Part shown: one piece after another, positions 34,587 through 41,366 of the stretch | How positions within the stretch are numbered: the first letter of the stretch is position 1 | Layout: each line of letters begins with the position of its first letter | Assembly: GCA_919902495.1 (NCBI GenBank) | Contig: CAKKRC010000012.1 | Location: 1 to 64,000 of the forward strand | Direction: 5' to 3' | From: Nitrospiria bacterium | Lineage (GTDB): Bacteria > Nitrospirota > UBA9217 | Length of the DNA: 64,000 bases | Notes under the pieces: generated by a model | Database searches by the model: none | Told to the model about the DNA's origin: nothing | What the model saw: the letters and a program-made list of their open reading frames with translations, nothing else | Made by a program: the position numbers and the translations under genes

Positions 34587-36559
34587 TGCTATTCCGTTCC
34601 CGGGTGTTAATTTCACAGCGTCACACCCAGGCATGCAGAACGCTCCGTTCTGCATGCCTTTTTATTTGCTTCTCCCTCTTCGCCTCCCTCCTGACGGGGG
34701 CCGCCGCTGCCGCGGGGACTCCGTCGGACGGGTACCTCGGAGAGCTGCAGCGGCTGGCCCGGGAAAAAGGGCTTGCGCGTGCGCGGACGTGGGAGGTGCT
34801 GCTCCACTACAAGCCCGCCGGTTCCGGCATCAAGAGCCTGGTGGACGATCCGCGCTTTTTCAATGCGCCGGACGGCAGCCGCGATCCCGGGGCAGAACTG
34901 AACGCGACGCTCACGGCATTCTTCCAGGATGTCGTGAAGGAGGACGAGGAGCATCCGCGCTGCCGCTTCATCGCCCGGTACACCTGGCTTCGCGAGGAAT
35001 TGGCCATCGACGAGCAGAAGCTGCCGAAGGCCGACTGCATCAAGTTCGAGAAGGCGTTGGCCGCGGTGAACCCCCGATCCGTGGTGCTGGTCTTTCCCAA
35101 CACCCTCCTGAACAGCCCTTCGTCCATGTTCGGCCATACCTTGCTCCGGATCAACACGCAGTACGAGAGCGATCTTCTTTCCCACGCGGTCAATTATGCC
35201 GCCATTACCGGTGATACCCTCGGTCTTTTTTATGCGGTCAAGGGCATCTTCGGATTCTATCACGGCCGCTATTCCAACCTGCCGTACTACGAGAAGGTGC
35301 GGGAGTACAGCGACCTGGAGCACCGGGACATCTGGGAGTACCATCTGGACCTGACGCCCGACGAGGCTTACCGCGTGTTCCTGCATATCTGGGAGATGAA
35401 GGAGTTCTATGCGAACTACTACTTCTTCGACCAGAACTGCTCATTCAATCTTCTCTTTCTGATCGAGGCGGGACGACCATCGCTCCGGCTCACCGATGAG
35501 TTCTACGGCAAGCTTCATTTCTGGGTCATCCCGGTGGACACGGTCCGCGCCGTGCAGAAGTTCGGGGTCGTGACCAAGGTGACGTACAGGCCGTCGCAGG
35601 GGACGAAGATCCTGAGGATCGCTTCGGACATGGACGATGGCCTCAAGGGAAAGGCCTTTGCGATCGTGGACCGGAAGCTGACGCCGCAAAGCGTGCTGAC
35701 GGAGGACCTGCCTGTAGAGAAGAAACGGATCGTCCTGGACCTGGCCGCGGAGCTTTCCCAATACCGCGGCGCTCTTCGCATGCTGGAGCGGGACCAGTTC
35801 CAAAGACAGTTCCTGGACGTTCTCTCCGCCCGCAGCATCCTTGGCATACCTCCGACAGACCCGTATCCGATCGCGACACCGACGCAGCCTGACCAGGGGC
35901 ATCTGTCCAGCAGGTTCCGCGGGGGAGGGGGCTACCGGACGGGATCGTGGTTCACGGAGCTTGAGTGGCGGCCGGCGTACCACGACATCACGGACCTTGA
36001 CGAGGGATATGTCCGGGGCGCGCAGATCAACTTCATGGATATGTCATTCCGGTATTACTTTGACGAGGATAAACTGCGGCTGCACCGGTGGCATGTGATC
36101 GACATCGTTTCCCTGTCACCGTGGAACGGCATTTTCAAGCCCATTTCCTGGAAGGTGAACGCCGGCGCGGAAGAGATGCTGCTTCGCGACGGCAAGGAAC
36201 ATCCCGTGCCCCGCTTGAACGCCGGCGGCGGGATGAGCGGGAGCGTCGGGACTACGGGCAGGGCATACCTCCTGGCCGAGGCCGACCTCAATGCGAGCAG
36301 CCGCCTGGAGAAGGACTATGCCCTCGGCTTCGGCGGCACCGCCGGTCTCATGACGAACCTGACGACGGACTGGAAGGTGAACCTCTGGGCGCAGGGGCTG
36401 TTCTACGGCGCGGGGGATGAGCATCGGAGCGTCGCGGCGGGATTGCAGCAGAACCTTCGCTTCACGACGAACACCAGCCTGTCGCTGGACGCGAAGCGGG
36501 AACAGACATTCAACATCTACAAGACCGACATTGTGCTGCGCGGGAACTGGTACTACTGA
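34586..36559 (+). CDS. DUF4105 periplasmic/outer-membrane protein
   Basis: This 657-residue protein has an unusually long N-terminal region followed by a signal-like core (CLFICFSLFASLLTG) and the DUF4105 domain (about 220-400): PNTLLNSPSSMFGHTLLR, GFYHGRYSNLPYYEKVREYS and FFDQNCSFNLL with the conserved Cys/His set, which looks like a papain-like or NlpC-like site. The last third is strand-rich, with alternating residues and terminal YY, as in a beta-barrel or a barrel-like domain. Function is unknown. The start ATG 34586 overlaps the previous stop by one base; an intrinsic terminator lies inside codons 15-26, so either read-through controls this gene or translation starts at a site I could not find. 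Confidence 0.78.
   Translation: MLFRSRVLISQRHTQACRTLRSACLFICFSLFASLLTGAAAAAGTPSDGYLGELQRLAREKGLARARTWEVLLHYKPAGSGIKSLVDDPRFFNAPDGSRDPGAELNATLTAFFQDVVKEDEEHPRCRFIARYTWLREELAIDEQKLPKADCIKFEKALAAVNPRSVVLVFPNTLLNSPSSMFGHTLLRINTQYESDLLSHAVNYAAITGDTLGLFYAVKGIFGFYHGRYSNLPYYEKVREYSDLEHRDIWEYHLDLTPDEAYRVFLHIWEMKEFYANYYFFDQNCSFNLLFLIEAGRPSLRLTDEFYGKLHFWVIPVDTVRAVQKFGVVTKVTYRPSQGTKILRIASDMDDGLKGKAFAIVDRKLTPQSVLTEDLPVEKKRIVLDLAAELSQYRGALRMLERDQFQRQFLDVLSARSILGIPPTDPYPIATPTQPDQGHLSSRFRGGGGYRTGSWFTELEWRPAYHDITDLDEGYVRGAQINFMDMSFRYYFDEDKLRLHRWHVIDIVSLSPWNGIFKPISWKVNAGAEEMLLRDGKEHPVPRLNAGGGMSGSVGTTGRAYLLAEADLNASSRLEKDYALGFGGTAGLMTNLTTDWKVNLWAQGLFYGAGDEHRSVAAGLQQNLRFTTNTSLSLDAKREQTFNIYKTDIVLRGNWYY
34629..34668 (+). 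terminator. Strong intrinsic terminator inside the DUF4105 gene start
   Basis: AGGCATGCAGAACG (34629-34642) and CGTTCTGCATGCCT (34646-34659) form a perfect 14-base stem with loop CTC, followed by TTTTATTT. It sits about 43 bases after the DUF3015 stop and inside the reading frame that encodes the DUF4105 signal peptide. Confidence 0.88.
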
Positions 36560-36597
36560 GCGAACGGGGATCGATAGGATTGCTATCCTCTTCAGCA

Positions 36598-36679
36598 GTC
36601 ATTGCGAGCGTCTAAGAGGAGCTCGGCGATCTCGGTGCGGGGCATGAGATTGCTTCGTCACGCTGTTCCTCGCAATGAC
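36598..36679. repeat. Interspersed palindromic element with CATTGCGAG ends
   Basis: GTCATTGCGAG (36598-36608) is mirrored exactly by CTCGCAATGAC (36669-36679). The interior (GAGATTGCTTCGTCACGC) is of the kind found in short non-coding repeats of many uncultured bacteria. It lies between two genes whose 3' ends face each other. Confidence 0.7.
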
Positions 36680-36702
36680 ACAATGAGGGACAGATTAGCA
36701 AT

Positions 36703-36733
36703 AAAAAAAGGCCGCGCACACAGCGCGGCCTTT
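36703..36733 (-). terminator. Intrinsic terminator of CsgG/FlgT-like gene 1
   Basis: AAAGGCCGCGC and GCGCGGCCTTT form an 11-base stem with loop ACACA. Read on the minus strand it is followed by a run of T, about 35 bases after the stop of the gene ending at 36768. Confidence 0.88.
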
Positions 36734-36767
36734 GCTGCTCCTATTGTTAGGAGCGAATCCGGCTGCC

Positions 36768-37649
36768 TTAGTCGGTCTTGCGCCGCATGAAGCTGGGCAT
36801 GGGGATGAGCCCGCGGCGCTCGCCCGAGTCCTGCTGGACCGACTTGTTCTCCGTCGAATCCATGTCCAGGCTGTCCTTCGTAGAGCTGCGGACCATGCTC
36901 CCGTACGCGACGGCGTTCGGAGTGCTTTCCTGGACGATCATGCCGATCGCGGTCTTATCCTTCACGTCCCTGATCTCGATCAGTCCGGTCTCTATCGTCT
37001 CCACGTCGAGCACTTCGCCCGTCTTCGGATGCTTGATGATCTTTCCTTCCTTGAAGACGATGAACTTCATGCCCGGCCTGACGCCGATCTGCTTGCCCAG
37101 GTCGATCGTAACCTTCTTGTCGACCCGCTGGACGATATAGCCCTCCATGGGGAAGGCAAGGACGATCTTGTCGGTGATCTTGTTGACGAGGTCGCGCAGT
37201 TTTTCCGCGCTTCCGGCCCGCACCTTCTCGGCCGCGATGATCGATGCCGAGTCAACGTTGATGAGCCGGGCATTGATCTCCGTGTAGCCTTCGAGGCTTG
37301 TTACCGTGCCGGAGACGATGATCCTGACGCCGAGGATCTTGCCGAGCTGTGCCGCGCTGTTCGGGTCGATGGCGCCGGTAACGCCGAGTTTCTGCTCTTC
37401 GAGGAGCTTCTCGAGCAGCCGACGCTCGATCACGTCGAAGCGGCCGGTCTCGACGAGGCCGGTGATGAGCCACTCGGCCACGATCTTGCCCATGTCCTTC
37501 GCCGAGGTCTGCTCGCCTTGCATCTGGAAGTCAAGCACGGCGATCTTGGTTTTTTTGAACTGGGCGTGGGCCGGTGACCACATGCCAAGGACCAGGAGCA
37601 GGATTGCGGTCAGTGCGGACAGGAGCAGTGCGAATCGAGCATGTTTCAT
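36768..37649 (-). CDS. CsgG-domain protein with FlgT-like C-terminus, copy 1
   Basis: This 293-residue protein has a Sec signal peptide (to PAHAQ) and a CsgG/TolB-N-like domain: KTKIAVLDFQMQGEQTSAKDMGK, LVETGRFDVIERRLLEKLLEEQ and the DPNSAAQLGKILGVR strand. The C-terminal region (DKKVTIDLGKQIGVRPGMKFIVFKEG) is FlgT-like. There is no lipobox, so unlike the CsgG protein at 15535 it is likely soluble or loosely outer-membrane bound. It is very close in sequence to the gene at 38649, from which it is separated by an outer-membrane protein gene. A role in a secretion or flagellum-like envelope structure is inferred from the domains only. Confidence 0.82.
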   Translation of the reverse strand: MKHARFALLLSALTAILLLVLGMWSPAHAQFKKTKIAVLDFQMQGEQTSAKDMGKIVAEWLITGLVETGRFDVIERRLLEKLLEEQKLGVTGAIDPNSAAQLGKILGVRIIVSGTVTSLEGYTEINARLINVDSASIIAAEKVRAGSAEKLRDLVNKITDKIVLAFPMEGYIVQRVDKKVTIDLGKQIGVRPGMKFIVFKEGKIIKHPKTGEVLDVETIETGLIEIRDVKDKTAIGMIVQESTPNAVAYGSMVRSSTKDSLDMDSTENKSVQQDSGERRGLIPMPSFMRRKTD

Positions 37650-37782
37650 CGATCGTTACCTCGTCGGATAAAGTTAGGTCATTCTAAAGATGTGTGTACG
37701 GTTTGTCAAGATAAAGGATAGCTGAAGGGCTTACGTGCCATTTTGCAAGAAACAAGACGGGTGAAGGAAGGAATTGACGATG

Positions 37783-37819
37783 AAAAAAAACGAAAGACAG
37801 CCATACGGTCTGTCTTTCG
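37783..37819 (-). terminator. Intrinsic terminator of barrel-protein gene
   Basis: CGAAAGACAG (37791-37800) pairs with CTGTCTTTCG (37810-37819), and the minus strand continues into eight T residues. It lies about 30 bases after the stop of the gene ending at 37851. Confidence 0.88.
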
Positions 37820-37850
37820 ATCGAAGATTCGGCAATAGTTGCTGTACTAT

Positions 37851-38567
37851 CTAGAACGTGTAGGTTGCTCCGAATGTAACTCCTGTAAATGTATCCGTAT
37901 AATTGTCCCCGCTGAAGGCCTGGCTTTTATATCCAATGTTTGCCGAGAAGTAATTGCTCAGCGCAAAGGCCAGACCAATCTCAAGTGCGGCACCGGCCAC
38001 ATCATCCGTATCAGATGGTGAGCCATCGGTATAGGATAACTCCCAGTCCATATTCATTATGGCGAGGCTTCCATACAATGCAACTGTTTCGTTAAACGGG
38101 TAGTTGCCCTGGATTCCGATGCCGGGCCCGCTAATTGTTTGGGATCCCAGTTTTTCATTATTGAATCCCAAAGGAGCATAGGTGTAGTTGACATCACCTT
38201 TAATCGACTTATAGCCGACAAAAGCGCCGAAATATGGATTGAACATGTAGCCCGCGACGAAGTCAGCATCGCTTCTGTCAATGGTCATCTTGTCACCAGT
38301 GAAGAAGGCATTGGTGGCTTCGTAATCTGACATGGATTTCATATAGGATAATCCGAGATACATGTTGTTGCTAAATTTTATATTCACTGCCGGGCCTACC
38401 ATGAGCGCTGAGCCCAGATCGAAGGTTTCGCCCGTTATGTCGTCCGTTTCTTCCCAACTGTTTTGCCATGCCTTGATGGCAACTGAAACCTTTGTGTCCT
38501 CCGCAAACGCCATTCCTGACATGAACACAAACATGCTGAGGATAAAAAAAACGAGCAGCTTCTTCAT
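37851..38567 (-). CDS. Outer-membrane beta-barrel protein
   Basis: This 238-residue protein has a Sec signal peptide (to AFAED) and a mature part made of short alternating strands (VSVAIKAWQNSW, NIKFSNNMYLGLSYMKSM, FVAGYMFNPYFGAFVGYKSI) and the closing strand FGATYTF, ending in Phe as porin-like proteins do. It is probably an eight-stranded OmpA/OmpW-like barrel; no substrate can be named. It lies between two CsgG/FlgT-like genes on the same strand and has its own terminator. AT content is somewhat higher than its neighbours. AGGGGAATACC precedes ATG 38567. Confidence 0.82.
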   Translation of the reverse strand: MKKLLVFFILSMFVFMSGMAFAEDTKVSVAIKAWQNSWEETDDITGETFDLGSALMVGPAVNIKFSNNMYLGLSYMKSMSDYEATNAFFTGDKMTIDRSDADFVAGYMFNPYFGAFVGYKSIKGDVNYTYAPLGFNNEKLGSQTISGPGIGIQGNYPFNETVALYGSLAIMNMDWELSYTDGSPSDTDDVAGAALEIGLAFALSNYFSANIGYKSQAFSGDNYTDTFTGVTFGATYTF

Positions 38568-38648
38568 GGTATTCCCCTTTCATGATATAAGGTTCACTGA
38601 ACCTGCGCATTCAGTGTGTGGCTTTTTTTGTAGCTTACCATGGACTGA

Positions 38649-39524
38649 TTAAAATGTTGGCATGGGGATAGCGGGCTTCTTCGGGCCTCCTGGCGCCCTG
38701 TCGGATCGCGAAGGCGTTCTCTGGGACTCCCACTCGTCACTGTTGACCAGCTGTCCTTTGATCGCGCTGCGAACCATGGTGCCATAGGACACGGCCTCTT
38801 GCACGGACTCCTTGCTTACATCGCCCGTAGCCGTCTTCTCTCGCGCCTCGGTGATCTCGATCTCGCCGACCTCGATCGTTTCTACATCGAGAACCTCTCC
38901 TGTCTTTGGGTGTTTGATTACCCGTCCTTCCTTGAAGGCGATAAACCGCATGCCGGGCCTGACGCCCACCTGCCTACCCAGGTCAAGGGTCACACGCTTT
39001 CCAACCCGCTGGACCACGTATCCTTCAAGAGGGAAGGCTAAAACGATCTTTTCCGTGATCTGCGACACGAGGTCATTAAGACGGCCGGCGCTGCCTGCCC
39101 GTACTTTTTCTGCCGCTACGATAGATGCCGTATCCACATTGATCAGCCGGGCATTGATCTCAATAATTCCTTCTAAGCTTGTGAGAGTGCCGGAGACGAT
39201 GGTCTTGACGCCCAGGATCTTGCCGAGTTGGGCCGCGCTGTTCGGGTCGATGGCGCCGGTAACGCCGAGCTTCTGCTCTTCGAGGATTTTCTCAAGAAGC
39301 CGCCGCTCGATCACATCGAACCTGCCGGTCTCGACCAGGCCGGTGATTAGCCACTCCGCCACGATTTTGCCCATGTCTTTCGAGGAAAAGCTCTCACCTT
39401 GCAACTGGAAGTCGAGAACGGCTATCTTGGTCTTTTTGAAGTCGGCCGACGCTATCGACGGCGGCAGGAGCATGGCCGCGCTGACCAGAATGCGGAGAAT
39501 GGTCCTCTGAGTGAAGGTCGGCAT
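38649..39524 (-). CDS. CsgG-domain protein with FlgT-like C-terminus, copy 2
   Basis: This 291-residue protein is the close paralogue of the one at 36768: signal peptide (to SIASAD), then KTKIAVLDFQLQGESFSSKDMGK, VETGRFDVIERRLLEKILEEQ and the same RVTLDLGRQVGVRPGMRFIAFKEG. The C-terminal tail differs (WESQRTPSRSDRAPGG). ATG 39524 with GAGG nine bases upstream is preferred; a TTG at 39557 would add 11 residues. No terminator hairpin was seen after it. The pair points to a local duplication with the barrel gene between. Confidence 0.82.
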   Translation of the reverse strand: MPTFTQRTILRILVSAAMLLPPSIASADFKKTKIAVLDFQLQGESFSSKDMGKIVAEWLITGLVETGRFDVIERRLLEKILEEQKLGVTGAIDPNSAAQLGKILGVKTIVSGTLTSLEGIIEINARLINVDTASIVAAEKVRAGSAGRLNDLVSQITEKIVLAFPLEGYVVQRVGKRVTLDLGRQVGVRPGMRFIAFKEGRVIKHPKTGEVLDVETIEVGEIEITEAREKTATGDVSKESVQEAVSYGTMVRSAIKGQLVNSDEWESQRTPSRSDRAPGGPKKPAIPMPTF

Positions 39525-39688
39525 GCGGGGGGCCTCGTCGGGATGGATTATAAACAACTGCGGTAAGGCGCAGACTCAACTTAAGTAATTCTATAGGACG
39601 CCCTTCTAATTGTCAAGGCGGCAACTAGGAGCGGAAAAACTGCGCTGTATGTTGTCCAGACCGGAAAAAACCGCAGGGAAAACAACGC

Positions 39689-39717
39689 TTGACAATCTAG
39701 CCCGTTCCTTTTAATAT
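39689..39717 (+). promoter_or_regulatory. Sigma-70 type promoter of tRNA-Leu
   Basis: TTGACA at 39689-39694, a 17-base spacer and TAATAT at 39712-39717. The predicted start (about 39724) is just before the tRNA 5' end at 39727. Confidence 0.8.
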
Positions 39718-39726
39718 GAGCCCCGT

Positions 39727-39813
39727 GCCGAAGTGGTGGAACTGGTAGACGCGCTGCGTTCAGGGCGCAGTGGGAGCAATCCCGTGGGGGTTCGAGTCCC
39801 CCCTTCGGCACCA
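39727..39813 (+). tRNA. tRNA-Leu (anticodon CAG)
   Basis: A full cloverleaf with long variable arm is visible. Acceptor stem GCCGAAG/CTTCGGC, D-arm with TGGTAGACGCGC, anticodon loop around GTTCAGGG (CAG, reading CUG), a variable arm of class II length (GTGGGAGCAATCCCGT) and the T-arm GGGGGTTCGAGTCCCCC. The discriminator is A and CCA is encoded. The gene has its own promoter. Confidence 0.95.
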
Positions 39814-39836
39814 TTTCTCAAAACCCAAGAGCTCCT

Positions 39837-39900
39837 GCCGCAGATTTCGCCAATCAACGCAGATCAAACCAGCGTTCTTCCCTGTCTGCGGGACCTGCGG
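39837..39900. repeat. CGCAGAT-type interspersed repeat
   Basis: The stretch reads CCGCAGATTTCGCCAATC, then AACGCAGATC and, 30 bases later, CTGTCTGCGGGACCTGCGG. The halves are mirrored around CGCAGA/TCTGCG. It occupies the short gap between the tRNA and the bamD-like gene. Confidence 0.45.
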
Positions 39901-39918
39901 ATAACGAGATCATCTCCT

Positions 39919-40713
39919 ATGAAAAAGACCATATTTCTATTACTGTTCGCGCTCGTTGCCGGTTGCGGCAAGGAACCGCCCTTCGACCCGGTCGAGAAGT
40001 TCAAGGAAGCCGAGGAGCAGATGCAGAAGTTCAGGTACGAGGACGCCCGCAAGGCGTACCAGGAGATCCAGGAGAAGGCGCCGGACCGGAGCTACGACGC
40101 GGACATCATGCTCAGGATCGCGGACACGTACTACGGCGAGGAGAAGTACAGCGAGGCCCTGGTGGAATACCAGGCCTTTATCAACTTTCACCCCGTGCAC
40201 CGGGATGCCTCCTATGCGCAGTACCAGATCGGAATGTGCAGCTACCAGGAGCTTACGACCATCGATCGCGATCCCGCGGTCACCCGCGCCGCGCTCAAGG
40301 AGTTCCAGAACCTGCTCGTGAAGTATCCGGGGAACCCCTACGAGGAGGAGGCGAAGAAATACATCGCCATCTGCAAGGAACGGCTCGCCGAGTACGAGCT
40401 GTACGTGGGAAAGTTCTACCATAAGAAGGGGTCCTACCCGGCCGCGGTTGGAAGGCTGGAGAGACTTCTGAAGGATTATCCCGGAAGTTCAGTGGAGAAA
40501 GACGCCCTCTATTATACCGGTCTCTCCTATCAGGAATTGTCCGAATCAGAGGTAAGCGACGAGGAGATCAAGGAAAAGGGCAAGGAAAAGATCTCCGCGG
40601 AAAAAAAGAGCCAGAAAGCGCTGGCGCTCAAGAACTTTGAGCTCCTCGCCGCCAGGCACCCGGACATGGCCAAAAAGGTAAGCTCCCACATCGCGAAGCT
40701 CCGAACCCCATGA
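39919..40713 (+). CDS. bamD: BamD-like outer-membrane assembly lipoprotein
   Basis: This 264-residue lipoprotein (lipobox LVAGC, Cys 16) consists of TPR-type helix pairs as in BamD, the essential lipoprotein of the outer-membrane protein assembly complex. The typical opening PFDPVEKFKEAEEQMQKFRYEDARKAYQEI, the YGEEKYSEALVEYQAFI repeat and NPYEEEAKKYIAICKERLAEYE are all present. It would bind BamA and help insert barrel proteins. ATG 39919 is preferred; any upstream extension would run through the tRNA. The next gene starts 4 bases before its end. Confidence 0.85.
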   Translation: MKKTIFLLLFALVAGCGKEPPFDPVEKFKEAEEQMQKFRYEDARKAYQEIQEKAPDRSYDADIMLRIADTYYGEEKYSEALVEYQAFINFHPVHRDASYAQYQIGMCSYQELTTIDRDPAVTRAALKEFQNLLVKYPGNPYEEEAKKYIAICKERLAEYELYVGKFYHKKGSYPAAVGRLERLLKDYPGSSVEKDALYYTGLSYQELSESEVSDEEIKEKGKEKISAEKKSQKALALKNFELLAARHPDMAKKVSSHIAKLRTP

Positions 40714-41348
40714 AGTACTATCCCGCCTTTCTCGATCTGCGCGACCGCCCCTGTCTGGTCGTTGGCGGCGGCCCGGTCGCCGAGCGCAAGGCCATCTCCC
40801 TCTTTGATGCGGGCGCAGACCTCTCCGTGGTGAGCCCCACGCTCACGCCCGCCCTCCACGAGCTTGCCGACAAGGGCAAGATCACTTATCGAAAAAAGAA
40901 CTTCGACCAGCATGATCTCACCGGGATGTTCCTCGCGGTCGCCGCGACCGATGATGGCGCGGTGAACATGGCCGTTGCTCATGCCTGCCGGAAGAACGGT
41001 GTTCTCGTCAATGTGGCGACCGCTCCCGATGAAGGAACGTTCGTCGTTCCTTCGGTGGTGGAGCGGGGCGACCTGCTGATCGCCATCTCGACCTGCGGGG
41101 ACAGCCCGGCGCTGGCCCGGCGGATCCGGGAAGAGCTGGAGCGGACCTACGGGCCGGAATACGGGGTATTTCTCGAGAAGATGGCATTGCTGCGGAGGAA
41201 GCTCCTCCAGGAAGTGCCGAACGAGGAGGACCGGCGGAAGGTATTTCAGGCGCTGGTCGATGCGGACATCGTGTATTTGCTGCGGGCGGGACAGGTCCAC
41301 GAGGCTGACAATCGGATCGCGGAGATCGTGAAGGCCGTTGCCGGATAG
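40710..41348 (+). CDS. Precorrin-2 dehydrogenase / sirohydrochlorin ferrochelatase (CysG N-domain)
   Basis: This 212-residue protein is the stand-alone NAD-dependent precorrin-2 dehydrogenase, as in MET8 or the N-terminal half of CysG, which oxidises precorrin-2 and may insert iron to give siroheme. The Rossmann motif LVVGGGPVAERKAISL, the ATDDGAVNMAVAHACRK stretch and the dimer segment CGDSPALARRIREELE are diagnostic. Length fits a single-domain version, so the uroporphyrinogen methyltransferase must be elsewhere. ATGA overlap with the bamD-like gene suggests one transcript. Downstream, a convergent gene ends 18 bases away. Confidence 0.88.
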   Translation: MKYYPAFLDLRDRPCLVVGGGPVAERKAISLFDAGADLSVVSPTLTPALHELADKGKITYRKKNFDQHDLTGMFLAVAATDDGAVNMAVAHACRKNGVLVNVATAPDEGTFVVPSVVERGDLLIAISTCGDSPALARRIREELERTYGPEYGVFLEKMALLRRKLLQEVPNEEDRRKVFQALVDADIVYLLRAGQVHEADNRIAEIVKAVAG

Positions 41349-41366
41349 GCCCTGCCGTCAATGCGG

